Shown: in pieces, positions 54,801 to 62,855 of the stretch | Layout of the letters: every line of letters starts with the position of its first letter | Numbering within the stretch: the stretch's first letter is position 1 | Assembly: GCA_029256185.1 (NCBI GenBank) | Contig: JAQSYI010000043.1 | Coordinates: forward strand, 1-64,000 | Origin: Paenibacillaceae bacterium | GTDB lineage: Bacteria; Bacillota; Bacilli; Paenibacillales; NBRC-103111 | DNA length: 64,000 nucleotides | Direction: 5' to 3' | The notes under the pieces: model-generated | Databases searched by the model: none | Told to the model about the DNA's origin: nothing | What the model saw: only the letters and a program-made list of their open reading frames with translations | Translations under genes and position numbers: made by a program

Positions 54801-56790
54801 GGATAATCTGCGGCGGGCGCCTTATCAAAGCGCGGTTTGGCAGAGTAGGTACCCTCATTTGACCGCGTTTATAGAGAGCAATCCCACCGTTCCGCGGAAT
54901 AATTGGTTCGACAGCAACGCGGTCATCCAGCACAAGCCCATCGGGCGTTATTACCCCGGTTACGGCAGCGTGGTCAGCAACACGTATGAAACTCAGGCGG
55001 ATGTGGGATTTGCCGATGAGAGCAGCCTGAACTTCAACCTGCAGCCGGATTCGGCGGTTTATCAGCAGATCCCGGGCTTTGCGCCGCTGCAGCTTGACAA
55101 AATGGGACTCTACGCCGACCAATACCGGACCATAGGCACGCAAACGCCGGTGATTCAGCCCTCCCCGTCCAACGGCGAAGGCGGAACCGGGGGCAACAAC
55201 GGGGGAGACAACGGCGAAGGCGGAACCGGGGGCAACAACGGGGGAGACAACGGCGAAGGCGGAACCGGGGGCAACAACGGGGGAGACAACGGCGAAGGCG
55301 GAACAGGAGGCAACAACGGAGGAGACAACGGCGAAGGCGGAACAGGAGGCAACAACGGAGGAGACAACGGCGAAGGCGGAACAGGAGGCAACAACGGGGG
55401 AGACAACGGCGAAGGCGGAACCGGAGGCGGCAATCCTGCCAACTCTGCTGCTTCTGGCAGTCTGCCTGGCTCCACGGGTACGGATAACGGGCAGGGGGTT
55501 TCAATACGAATCACCAATCCGGAGGCAGGCAGTCAAATTGTTGAGGCGGTGATTAGCGAGGCTTCGATTCGCAGCGCCGAGAATAAGAACTCTCCGGTGC
55601 TGGCGGCGACCATTGAACTGAAGGAGTTTCTAAAGAGTAACACGATCCGCATACCAGTCTCCTCCTGGAAGCTGTTGGCCAGACAGGGTCTGAAGCTCAC
55701 TGTACAGTCGCCGCTTCTGAGAATGGAATTCATAGCGGCATTGCCGGAGGATGGCAATGCGGGTTCTCCCGCAGCGCAATCTGCCTCCGGGACCAAGGAG
55801 GAATGGCTGGAGTTGGTCATCAGGCAAGCCGGGAATGAGCAGGCGGCCTGGAACCGGACTACCACAAACAAGCTTACGCCTGTCGGCCATGCCATTCATG
55901 CAGCCTGGAGCGTGCAGGACCAAGCTAATATGCCTGCACCAATGCTGGAATTTGCAGGAGCCTGGAGCTATACCATGGCCGAATTGCAGCAAATTCCGGG
56001 CTGGGACAAGAATGCCGGGAAGCTGTATCTGTTGGGCATCGGCAAGCTCGACGAAGAGGATTCCGCCTGGCGCTATACCGCGAGCAGACTGGACAGCGCC
56101 AGCAGGCAGATTCTTTTCACGGGCAATGGTGAAGGGTATTACAGCTTAATGCTGGCTGCGCCGGAATTCGCAGATATCGGCGGACACTGGGCCTCTGAGG
56201 CCATTCAAGTGATGGCTGCCAGAACGGTTATTGACGGTTTTCCCGATGGGCAATTTCTGCCGGATCAGAACATTAACCGGGCGCAGATTACCGCTTTCGT
56301 GATGAGAGCCTTGGAGCAGGTCCCGGCTCTCCTGCCGGATCGGCAAGGTGCTGCAGCTTCCGGCGGCGGAACAGCAGGAGAGGCAGACGGCGGAAGCCGG
56401 TTTGGGGATGTGCAGCAGGGGGAATGGTACCAGCCGTATGCAGAGGCTGCAGCTGCCATCGGGCTGATTGAGGGCTATCCCGACGGCACCTTCTTGCCGG
56501 ATGCGGCGGTGAGCCGCACGGAAATGGCGGTTATCCTGGTTCGCGCCGCCGAGGCTGTGGGTTATGGCTCTGCATTAAGCGGGGCGGAGGGAGAGCAGCT
56601 TCTGAAACAGTACGGGGATCTTGCCGATGCCCCTGCCTGGAGCCGTATCTACTTGGCCAAGGCCATCGGACTCAAGCTGATGGAAGGGGTCAGTGAAGAC
56701 AGCTTCGCTCCCGGACAGGCAGCTACAAGAGCCCAGGCCTCCGTAATGCTGATGCGGCTGCTGGAACGGGCTGGAGCATTGGGCAAATAA
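51871..56790 (+). CDS. Giant SLH-anchored right-handed beta-helix protein, putative polysaccharide-degrading enzyme
   Basis: Exported protein of 1639 residues. The signal peptide ends near ALA (about residue 28). A laminin-G-like beta-sandwich (about 32-230) is followed by a copper-amine-oxidase-N-like stalk domain (about 265-385). A right-handed parallel beta-helix region (about 408-1080, opening LFVAPGGDDSHAGTLEQPFR) has the Asn/Gly ladder typical of pectate-lyase-like and related glycan enzymes. A Gly/Asn-rich spacer of 13-residue repeats (1101-1186), a beta-rich segment and three SLH motifs (about 1430-1639) complete it. GGAGGT precedes the ATG. It should act outside the cell, held on the S-layer, and supply oligosaccharides to the importer encoded just upstream. 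The specific activity cannot be assigned. Confidence 0.82.
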   Translation: MGKRVWSMLLVWAMLAVSFSGLIPAALADGGGDPGAGGEAVPVYAEDFENGWGQFTSRFGTMQLSNAEKHSGQYGVQVGSNVSAQGVWYKHDRLLEDWTVTAWVYDDMTDSINIIHFQETDTSTRNVNFWVGANVTAPGEANYSTRYGNTHTPTTAVRSQGWHELTIVNDFTGEMELKVYVDGVRAMTGIAFKMRTVTLGNFWGDRNTSTTRYWDDFALYDTAITMPDSGEEPGVEIPVRVPVEGKTTLGYKAETGLPAIAGSLLLALNSPDVILNDTKDMLDRTNPLIVPRAEAGGVLIPAELLANSLGAQLAWDDSARTVTISYQGHQGVLEPGDSMMLLDGSPVSLSQPAAIVDNRLYVPLKEVAEELFSREVTVKESGLIIVSPHAVELTAGEEAQILDHFDRPGQLLFVAPGGDDSHAGTLEQPFRTLEAARDRIRSLKAGAGLPDGGVTVYVRGGDYSRMEPFVLEEQDSGTEAAPIHYSGFNGETARIHGGVIIPGAAFAPVTDPLVHNRLSPEAAAHIRVADLAALGLTAGQIGDISYQGHGIAIQPSESELFVDNKPMIRARYPNQGYLKITQVIREGSVPRAGDMSGITPIFKFRDPDNRTSLWSNASDAWIYGFPKYQWADNTIGVSSIDPATLTMELAQPSYYGVDIGQGFYFLNVLEELDQPGEWYLDKENLKAYVYEEQDLSTVETAITLTDGELIDFRNVSHVVWENFDLAYTRKNAVNMSGGHHIRLEGNRIYNTGEKAIMAGNYPVADEYDVNSTDRGGRSYTIKSNDIFNIGKGAIHISGGDRQELAPGNMLVENNHIWNYARLRMEDGIKMFGVGNTISNNKIHDAPKKAIQFGGNDMVVEYNEIYDVLYSVDDMGAVYMGRDLTYQGNVVRHNLFHNITGPGHSGLGVHAVYFDDFTSYGEVYGNLMYKVQNPIKYNGGSGHKTYNNIIYKSTPNSGWYADVNNNSSNANFATGVLADNLRRAPYQSAVWQSRYPHLTAFIESNPTVPRNNWFDSNAVIQHKPIGRYYPGYGSVVSNTYETQADVGFADESSLNFNLQPDSAVYQQIPGFAPLQLDKMGLYADQYRTIGTQTPVIQPSPSNGEGGTGGNNGGDNGEGGTGGNNGGDNGEGGTGGNNGGDNGEGGTGGNNGGDNGEGGTGGNNGGDNGEGGTGGNNGGDNGEGGTGGGNPANSAASGSLPGSTGTDNGQGVSIRITNPEAGSQIVEAVISEASIRSAENKNSPVLAATIELKEFLKSNTIRIPVSSWKLLARQGLKLTVQSPLLRMEFIAALPEDGNAGSPAAQSASGTKEEWLELVIRQAGNEQAAWNRTTTNKLTPVGHAIHAAWSVQDQANMPAPMLEFAGAWSYTMAELQQIPGWDKNAGKLYLLGIGKLDEEDSAWRYTASRLDSASRQILFTGNGEGYYSLMLAAPEFADIGGHWASEAIQVMAARTVIDGFPDGQFLPDQNINRAQITAFVMRALEQVPALLPDRQGAAASGGGTAGEADGGSRFGDVQQGEWYQPYAEAAAAIGLIEGYPDGTFLPDAAVSRTEMAVILVRAAEAVGYGSALSGAEGEQLLKQYGDLADAPAWSRIYLAKAIGLKLMEGVSEDSFAPGQAATRAQASVMLMRLLERAGALGK
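55171..55428 (+). repeat. 39-base coding minisatellite (six full units plus a partial)
   Basis: Six in-frame 39-base units encoding NGEGGTGGNNGGD run from 55171 to 55404, followed by a partial seventh (NGEGGTGG). Units differ only in synonymous changes such as ACC/ACA, GGG/GGA, which shows recent array growth. The array forms a flexible acidic spacer between the beta-helix and the cell-wall anchor. Confidence 0.95.
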
Positions 56791-56833
56791 TCAGCCGGCA
56801 AAGCCACTATACTGCAAGAGAGGAATGTCGATA

Positions 56834-58144
56834 ATGAGTGCAGACAGAAGTGAAAGGAACCATACTTTCCGGGAGCCGGAACGCGACCTTCCTTTGGCGG
56901 GGCATTATGATGTGATTGTATGCGGCGGCGGTCCGGCCGGGATTGGGGCGGCCATTGCCGCCGCCCGCACCGGGGCGCGTACATTGATTATCGAGAACGA
57001 CGGATTTCTGGGAGGCGTCTGGACAGCGGGACTTCTGTCACTGGTCCTGGATGCCGGCGGTCCGGGCAAGGGAACGGTCATGTCCGAGCTTCAGCAGCGT
57101 CTCGTCCAAATGAACGGGCTGCGGCCCCGTCTGCATGAGCACAAGGGCTACACCTATGATGCGGAAATCATGAAGGTCGCGTTGGAGCAGATGTGCATGG
57201 AGGTGGGAGTGCATATCCGGCTGTATACCTTCGCAGCTCAAGTGCAAACAAGCGGCGGCCGGATTCAGGCTGTCATTACAGAGAGCGTCAGCGGCCGGGA
57301 GGCTTATACAGCCGAAGTGTTTGTAGATTGTACAGGCAATGGCGCATTAGGCTTCCTGGCAGGCTGCTCCTATGAAAGCGGCCATCCTGAAACAGGAGCG
57401 TTCCAACCCGCCTCCATCACGGCGATCGTTAGCGGGGTACCCTCGGGCATCGATGTGGATCATCCCGAGGGAACGCTTGGGGTCAGACAGCTCTTTGAGC
57501 GCAGCGGGATTGGAACCAGTTACCGGCAGCCGGGGTTCTTCGGGTTGCCGCAGGAGGGTTACTGCTCCTTCGGCTTCCATCATGCTTACGGCGTGCGTTA
57601 TGATTCAGCGGCGGACTGGACGGAGGCCTCGATTCAAGCCAGGAATGAGCTGTTTGCGGCAGTACGCCAAATCAGAGAGCTTCCTGGCTGGTCCTCCTTG
57701 CAGATAGCAGCCACTTCCTCGCGGATCGGCATCCGGGAGGGCAGGCGGATCGCCGGTATTTATCAGGTTACGAAGGAGGATCTTCAGGCAGGAAGCGTGT
57801 TTGAAGACGGCATTTGCACCGTTTATTTTCCAGTGGACATTCATGATCTGGATCACAAGGCCGGTACAGGCTACTCCAACGGGGGCATAAGGACGAAGCC
57901 TTACCAGATTCCGCTGAGGAGCCTTATTTCGCGGGAAATACTCAATCTGGGAATGGCGGGACGCTGTGCCAGCGGCGACTTTTATGCTCATGCTTCCTAC
58001 AGGGTAACAGGCAATTCGGTGCCCATGGGGGAAGCGATCGGGCTGGCTGCTGCAACGGCGGTCCAGATGGGCTGCACGCTGCATGAGGTCAACGGAGCAG
58101 CGGTTGCCCGGCAGATGCGGGACGGTGAAATTCAGGAGAAGTGA
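56834..58144 (+). CDS. FAD-dependent oxidoreductase
   Basis: Flavoprotein of about 436 residues of the FAD_oxidored family. The N-terminal dinucleotide motif is VIVCGGGPAGIGAAIAAART, followed by ENDGFLGGVWTAG, and the C-terminal FAD contact NSVPMGEAIGLAAA. ATG 56834 has GAGAGG ten bases upstream and is preferred to ATG 56825. It begins 44 bases after the beta-helix gene and is likely in the same operon. No signal peptide, so it acts in the cytoplasm, probably oxidising or rearranging a sugar imported by this locus. Related genes often accompany Paenibacillus and Planctomycetes carbohydrate loci; the substrate is unknown. Confidence 0.82.
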   Translation: MSADRSERNHTFREPERDLPLAGHYDVIVCGGGPAGIGAAIAAARTGARTLIIENDGFLGGVWTAGLLSLVLDAGGPGKGTVMSELQQRLVQMNGLRPRLHEHKGYTYDAEIMKVALEQMCMEVGVHIRLYTFAAQVQTSGGRIQAVITESVSGREAYTAEVFVDCTGNGALGFLAGCSYESGHPETGAFQPASITAIVSGVPSGIDVDHPEGTLGVRQLFERSGIGTSYRQPGFFGLPQEGYCSFGFHHAYGVRYDSAADWTEASIQARNELFAAVRQIRELPGWSSLQIAATSSRIGIREGRRIAGIYQVTKEDLQAGSVFEDGICTVYFPVDIHDLDHKAGTGYSNGGIRTKPYQIPLRSLISREILNLGMAGRCASGDFYAHASYRVTGNSVPMGEAIGLAAATAVQMGCTLHEVNGAAVARQMRDGEIQEK

Positions 58145-58205
58145 CCGGAAGCTTCCCCCCGGGGAAACAAGAAACGACCTCAGAGGCCATTCCCGGATAT
58201 CAATT

Positions 58206-58252
58206 ACAAAGAGCCACAGCCGTTTGCGGACGGTTGCAGGCTCTTTGTCCTG
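58206..58252 (+). terminator. Terminator of the second sugar locus
   Basis: ACAAAGAGCC (58206-58215) pairs perfectly with GGCTCTTTGT (58239-58248), with further inner GCCG/CGGT pairing. It lies 60 bases after the oxidoreductase stop and closes the locus. Confidence 0.85.
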
Positions 58253-58369
58253 TTTGTCGGCTTTACTGCATCACGCCATTTTATTATGAAAATTCAACTT
58301 GTTTTAAGGTTGGCTGTTTATAATCATGATATTGCAGAGCAGATAACGATTTGTTAAAGGAGGGGTTGC

Positions 58370-59926
58370 ATGATCCGGGGAGTCCAAAAATCACTGTATG
58401 TCATACTGGCGATGTTCATAGGGCTGTTTATCGTCTCTTCCTTCTTCATCAGGGCGAAGTATGTTTATTCCGTGTATGGAGATGTACCGGTTTTGGAAAA
58501 GCAGCAGCTCCTCCACTTGGTTGTGGCGCTCTCCGGGGTGCTTTTGGCGAGCGTGGGCGTGTACCGGTTGTGTCTGATGCTGGAGAAGCTCAGCCCCAAA
58601 ATCGTCATTCCCGCAACGCTGCTCGTGTCCTTCGGGCTGCAGGCAGCCATTGTTTTCCTGTTCACCCGCCTGCCCACGGATGACTCCCAGACGGTGCTGT
58701 CCCTGGCGCTGGATATGCTGTACCGCAACGATTACTCCTCCTTCCAGACCGGAGGATACCTGTATATGTTTCCGTTTAATTTTTCCATCGTGCTTTACTT
58801 GAAGACATTGCTTCAGCTGTTCCCGGACAATTATCTGGTGATCAAGCTGTTCAATATCTTGTTCACGCTTGTTACGGCTTGGATGATTTACCTCATATAC
58901 AAACAATTGAATGCCAAATCGGCCAGAAACGATTACGGCGTGCTGGTATTCGCGGCACTGTATATTCCGGCCTTGTTCATGAGCAATTTTATCTACAATG
59001 ATGTGATTGCCACGGCGTTTCTGACTTCGGCGCTTTATTATGCCATCCGGTTTATGAAGACACCGTCCCTGAAATATATGTTGGTCTCCGGCGTGCTGCT
59101 CGCAATCGGCAACTATTTCCGGAGCATCGGCGCTCTGTTTCTGATCGCTGTGGCGCTCTGCCTCTTCTTTCATATCCGCACGATCGGCTGGAAGAAGACA
59201 TTCCTCGGACTTGCCATCACCATGCTGCTGTTCATGACTCCCGGTTGGGTGCAGAATGCCGCGCTGCAGGCCACCGGCGTGGTCGGCCAATCGGTGAATG
59301 CCAATTCCGCTCCCGTTCATATGTGGCTGCATATGGGAATCAATCTGGACACCTTCGGTTTTTGGGATAACCGCCAGAGCTATAATATCTATCAGCGGCA
59401 AGCCCGTTACAACAAGGAAATCAGTACGGAGCTGTTCAAGGAGAGCATCAGAACGAAGCTGTCGGCGGCATCGGCAGGGGATCTGTTGAAGATGTACTAT
59501 AAAAAGGTGGTCTGGACCTGGACGGAGGGCACTTATCAGATGGAGCGGTACGGCATCGGCAACGGAGAAGCTTCCGGACAACCGCGGAGAGCAGGCTCGG
59601 TAGGCGACCGCTACAGCTATTCCACCCTTGCAACCAAGCTGTTCCAGGGAGATTCCGGCTTCCGGATTGGCCTGCTCTGGGCGGTATATGCCATGAATCT
59701 CGGGATGTACGGGTTTGTCCTTGTCCGGTTGATCGGAGGGGTGAGAAACGGAAGTTTCGCGGAAACTCCGCTGGTTCTGGTAATCCTGGGGTTCATCGGC
59801 TTCTATGTGCTGTGGGAGATCAAGTCCAGGTATATTTTCCCCGTGTACCCCCTGCTGATTGTTCTGTCTTACATGGGGCTGAGGGACACCTATGATGCCG
59901 TATTCACGGACAGAAAGGAGGCCTGA
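58370..59926 (+). CDS. GT-C fold membrane glycosyltransferase (GT39/ArnT-like)
   Basis: Integral membrane protein of 518 residues with about ten or more transmembrane helices. The layout matches polyprenyl-phosphate-dependent GT-C glycosyltransferases: a first helix, an extracytoplasmic loop, and the TDDSQTVLSLALDMLYRNDY segment with the acidic pair expected after the second helix. It would move a sugar from a lipid carrier onto a surface glycan or protein outside the membrane. AAAGGAGG precedes the ATG. The small exported peptide gene starts four bases after its stop, so both belong together. Confidence 0.8.
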   Translation: MIRGVQKSLYVILAMFIGLFIVSSFFIRAKYVYSVYGDVPVLEKQQLLHLVVALSGVLLASVGVYRLCLMLEKLSPKIVIPATLLVSFGLQAAIVFLFTRLPTDDSQTVLSLALDMLYRNDYSSFQTGGYLYMFPFNFSIVLYLKTLLQLFPDNYLVIKLFNILFTLVTAWMIYLIYKQLNAKSARNDYGVLVFAALYIPALFMSNFIYNDVIATAFLTSALYYAIRFMKTPSLKYMLVSGVLLAIGNYFRSIGALFLIAVALCLFFHIRTIGWKKTFLGLAITMLLFMTPGWVQNAALQATGVVGQSVNANSAPVHMWLHMGINLDTFGFWDNRQSYNIYQRQARYNKEISTELFKESIRTKLSAASAGDLLKMYYKKVVWTWTEGTYQMERYGIGNGEASGQPRRAGSVGDRYSYSTLATKLFQGDSGFRIGLLWAVYAMNLGMYGFVLVRLIGGVRNGSFAETPLVLVILGFIGFYVLWEIKSRYIFPVYPLLIVLSYMGLRDTYDAVFTDRKEA

Positions 59927-59929
59927 TAG

Positions 59930-60094
59930 ATGGGGAGCAAAAGCCGACGTCTTGCCATGCTTGCATTATTGCTGTGCTGCTCGATTATAGCCTCCTCCTG
60001 TGAGGCCGTTACCGCCCAGAATATACCGGACACCGGCTCCCGGCCGGGAAATAACGGAATGCAAGGGGGAAACGGCGGACGGACAGGCAGATGA
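59930..60094 (+). CDS. Small exported or lipoprotein-like peptide (54 residues)
   Basis: A 54-residue frame starts MGSKSRRLAMLALLLCCSII, a clear basic plus hydrophobic export signal, and reaches ASSC, a weak lipobox, at residues 21-24. The rest is short, polar and Gly/Asn-rich (GNNGGMQGG-like). AAAGGAGG lies eight bases before the ATG and overlaps the end of the glycosyltransferase gene, which strongly suggests real coupled translation. No family recognised. Confidence 0.6.
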   Translation: MGSKSRRLAMLALLLCCSIIASSCEAVTAQNIPDTGSRPGNNGMQGGNGGRTGR

Positions 60095-60201
60095 GAGGAG
60101 CCCGCGGCGCAAAATGCCGAAAGCTCCAATGAAGGAAAACAGCGAATCCGTGGATTTTGCGGAATGCCAACTGCCTTATCCCGCAGTCACAGGCTGCCCG
60201 T

Positions 60202-61044
60202 TTATCTGGCCATTGTCCGCCCATTTCTCCAGACTGACCAATCCAGCAGGAATTGGCCGGGCGAAGCCTCCTTGCAGTAATCGTAGAAGGCTTGGATAAA
60301 GCGAAGCCGTTCCAACCCCGCCTGATGCAAGAAGGGATTGGTGCTGTCAATGGCGAACATGTCACGTCCGCCCAGTACATTTTGCCGGAGAAGAATGTCG
60401 TTTAAGCTGACCTCCCCCGCATTGTGCAGCATATCGTACATCAGCAGGAAGGTAGTGGTGCGCCCTGAACCGCCCAGGCAATGAAAGTGAAGCCAGACAT
60501 CGTCTGGAAGAGACAGGACAAACCGGACAAACCGGTCAACGGTCTCATCCTGGGGCCGATGGCGGTCGGTCACGAAGAAACGGATGTATTCGGCCTTCTC
60601 CTGACGGACCGCTTGTTCCTCGGAGACGACTGCCGCAGTTGTCCCGTGATGCTGGGGATTGTGGACAGCAAGCTCCCGCAGAAGCCGGGCTTCCTCTTCC
60701 GCAATGGCCGTCTCCGTCAGTCCGCGGTTGGCTCCATTATAGGAGCCGCGCCAGCTTATGGCGCTTCCCCCAACAAAACCGTGACTTTCCTCCCGCAGAT
60801 CAATGACGTACAGGGAGCAGGCGGAGAACTGCCGCTTGATGCACCGCAAGCCGCATAAGGAAAATTGTCCGCTGCCGGAAGCTCTCAGCCGGTTCAAGCC
60901 GGCCGGGTTGAACACGGGGCTGTTTCGGGAAGCTGATGGTCTGTCTTCCGCCTGCATCTCCATGGACCGGAACCGTTCCGGCCACTGAGCAGAAGCCTCT
61001 GCGTCTGTAACCAGTAGTAGTTTGTTAAGTGGTGCCGGATTCAT
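60202..61044 (-). CDS. PTP-like inositol-phosphatase (paladin/phytase-type dual-specificity phosphatase)
   Basis: Protein of 280 residues with the cysteine-phosphatase P-loop HCLGGSGRTT (C189, R195; CX5R) and a general-acid Asp in the loop FFVTDRHRP (D160). The upstream RASGSGQFS and VIDLREESHGF blocks are characteristic of PTP-like phytases that dephosphorylate myo-inositol phosphates. The usual P-loop in phytases is HCxAGxGRT, so the Gly at the third loop position is a variation. There is no signal peptide, unlike secreted phytases. AAAAAGGAG lies six bases before the ATG. Last gene of a leftward operon with RpiR, PHP and ECF transporter genes, suggesting a phosphorylated small molecule as substrate. 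Confidence 0.82.
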   Translation of the reverse strand: MNPAPLNKLLLVTDAEASAQWPERFRSMEMQAEDRPSASRNSPVFNPAGLNRLRASGSGQFSLCGLRCIKRQFSACSLYVIDLREESHGFVGGSAISWRGSYNGANRGLTETAIAEEEARLLRELAVHNPQHHGTTAAVVSEEQAVRQEKAEYIRFFVTDRHRPQDETVDRFVRFVLSLPDDVWLHFHCLGGSGRTTTFLLMYDMLHNAGEVSLNDILLRQNVLGGRDMFAIDSTNPFLHQAGLERLRFIQAFYDYCKEASPGQFLLDWSVWRNGRTMAR

Positions 61045-61063
61045 TGAAGGCTCCTTTTTGGAA

Positions 61064-61936
61064 TTATTTAGGAATCAGTCCCATGTACTCCTTGCGCATA
61101 TCGTGAAGCTGCTCCAGCTTGCCGATGGCCGCCTCGCCCCGCAGACCAGCCACCCCTACAGCGAGACTGTCCACCAGCGCAATGGGCGCAACCATGGAAT
61201 GAAAGCCGTTCATATCCCCACGGTCCACTTGCAGGGCAATGTGGCTGCGGCTGATCATATCGGACACGAACAGATCGGTAATCAGGATGGTCCTGTATCG
61301 CGCTGCCTCCGCCTGCTGCAGAATAACCTCCGCTTCGGGGGAGGTGCGGACGAAGCCGAACAGCACCACAGCGTCCCGGCTGTCGGCATGCACCAGCTTT
61401 TCGAACAGCTCGTGGCCGCTCTTGGCCAGAATCTGCACACAAAGCCCGATCCGGTTCAGCCTGAAGCTGAGCAATTCCGTCAAAGCGGCTGCTGTTCCCG
61501 CCCCGTGCATATAGATGGTCCGGGATTCGTGAAGCACCCGGACTGCTTTATAAAAGGCCTCCTGGGAGATCATCTCCCGGGTGGTTTCCAGATTGTCAAT
61601 GGCCATCGCCATCATATTGCTGACCATGCTGTCGGGAGACACCTTGTGCAGGATATCCTGCATCTTGTTGGCCGGTGATGCCTGCCGGGTATCCTGAAGA
61701 TGCTTCTTGAAGGCTTTCAGATTATCGAAGCCGACGGATCTCCAGAATCGGGATACCGTTGGAGTGCTGACCCCTACCCGCAGGGCGATGTCCTCCTCCG
61801 TACAATACGGGATGGAATCCAGGGCCCCCATCACGAAGTTGGCGATAGCTTCATGGCTTTTGGACAGCTTTCCCGAAGGCAGTCCCTCCCTGAACAGGGC
61901 AGTCAGCTTCTCCTGGCCGGAAATTTCAATTTTCAA
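61064..61936 (-). CDS. RpiR/MurR-family regulator with SIS domain
   Basis: Transcription factor of 290 residues. The N-terminal helix-turn-helix (HTH_6, about 1-80, IALRVGVSTPTVSRFWRSVG) is followed by a SIS phosphosugar-binding domain (about 120-260, IYMHGAGTAAALTELLSFRL). The effector is therefore probably a sugar phosphate or a related phosphorylated compound. The start is TTG 61936, whose first bases overlap the stop of the PHP gene, so translation is coupled. It likely controls the operon in which it sits. Confidence 0.92.
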   Translation of the reverse strand: MKIEISGQEKLTALFREGLPSGKLSKSHEAIANFVMGALDSIPYCTEEDIALRVGVSTPTVSRFWRSVGFDNLKAFKKHLQDTRQASPANKMQDILHKVSPDSMVSNMMAMAIDNLETTREMISQEAFYKAVRVLHESRTIYMHGAGTAAALTELLSFRLNRIGLCVQILAKSGHELFEKLVHADSRDAVVLFGFVRTSPEAEVILQQAEAARYRTILITDLFVSDMISRSHIALQVDRGDMNGFHSMVAPIALVDSLAVGVAGLRGEAAIGKLEQLHDMRKEYMGLIPK

Positions 61937-62793
61937 CGCTGCCCCGCTCCTTCACCTTCAATTGCGCCTTCATTTTCTCTTTGCAACTGCTCCTTTAATT
62001 CCTCCCTCAATTGCTCCCTCAGTTGCTCCTGCAGCTGCTGCCGCTCGGCTAACTGCTGCTTCAACAGCTTCTTGATGGCTGAGGCGGCTTTGACCTTGGT
62101 ATCGAGACAGGGCGAGATGCTCACCTTGCAGCCCCCCTGCAAAATGCATTGCCTCAGCTCCTCCACCGTCTCGCATTCCTGCTCCAGCCGGTTGCAGATG
62201 CTGCCGAACTGAAGCGGCTGATGGGTATCGCTGCCTCCCACAACAGGCAGGCCCGTTGCTTGCGCAAAACGTCTGACTTTTGCTTCCATGACGGCCCCAT
62301 AGGTATGAAGGTCCTTGGCATTCAAATCCAACGCGTCCAATCGGCGGATGAGCCTCCAGTCATACGTCTCCAGAGAATTACTCTCCCGCAGGGGGTGGGC
62401 CCCGATTCTAAGAAGGGGCATGCCGTCGGTAAGATCAAGCAAGTCTGCAAGGGGCAGGAAGCTTCCCTTAAGGGTATGACCGTCCAACTGACGGCGGAGT
62501 GCGAGAATCACGTCTCTTGGACCAATCATCAGAAAATGGCCGGAGGGAGCCGCGTCCACCTCCATGCCCGGAAATATTCTGAACCCGTCCGCATCGTAAT
62601 AATCCCCCCGGTACGGATAGCTCTTGTCCAACTGGCAGTAGATATCGTCAAATTGCTTTGTATTAAAATGCTCCGTCAGCGCAAGCGCCGTCAATCCCGC
62701 CTCCTGCGCCTCGCGGACCGATTCCCGGAAATAGTCCAGGGAAAAATCCGATTTCTTGGTAAGCTTGCCGTGGGTATGCAGATCGATCAGCAT
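61933..62793 (-). CDS. PHP-domain metal-dependent phosphoesterase with coiled-coil tail
   Basis: Protein of 286 residues. The PHP fold shows the metal-binding HTHG (residues 6-9), LTEHFN, the His of GAHPLRES, and GGSDTHQP near the end, as in histidinol-phosphatase-like and nucleotide-phosphate-releasing enzymes. After residue 235 there is a tail of repeated QLREQL/ELKEQLQ heptad-like units, a short coiled coil not typical of the family. AAAGGGGG lies seven bases before the ATG. It probably hydrolyses a phosphomonoester or cyclic phosphodiester in the pathway that also includes the PTP-like phosphatase. Confidence 0.87.
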   Translation of the reverse strand: MLIDLHTHGKLTKKSDFSLDYFRESVREAQEAGLTALALTEHFNTKQFDDIYCQLDKSYPYRGDYYDADGFRIFPGMEVDAAPSGHFLMIGPRDVILALRRQLDGHTLKGSFLPLADLLDLTDGMPLLRIGAHPLRESNSLETYDWRLIRRLDALDLNAKDLHTYGAVMEAKVRRFAQATGLPVVGGSDTHQPLQFGSICNRLEQECETVEELRQCILQGGCKVSISPCLDTKVKAASAIKKLLKQQLAERQQLQEQLREQLREELKEQLQRENEGAIEGEGAGQR

Positions 62794-62855
62794 GGCGGCC
62801 CCCTTTTTTTGTTGTTGGAAGATTTGGGTAATCCGTTGCCGGTCCTGTCCGGAAT

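Noticed and set aside
55034..55517. Cys/Arg- and Pro-rich repetitive frames opposite the beta-helix gene
   Set aside because: Antisense readings of the 39-base minisatellite; no independent evidence of coding.
61707..62212. Rightward Ser/Pro/Cys-rich frames across the RpiR-PHP junction
   Set aside because: They are antisense to two well-supported coupled genes and merely read the coiled-coil repeat backwards.
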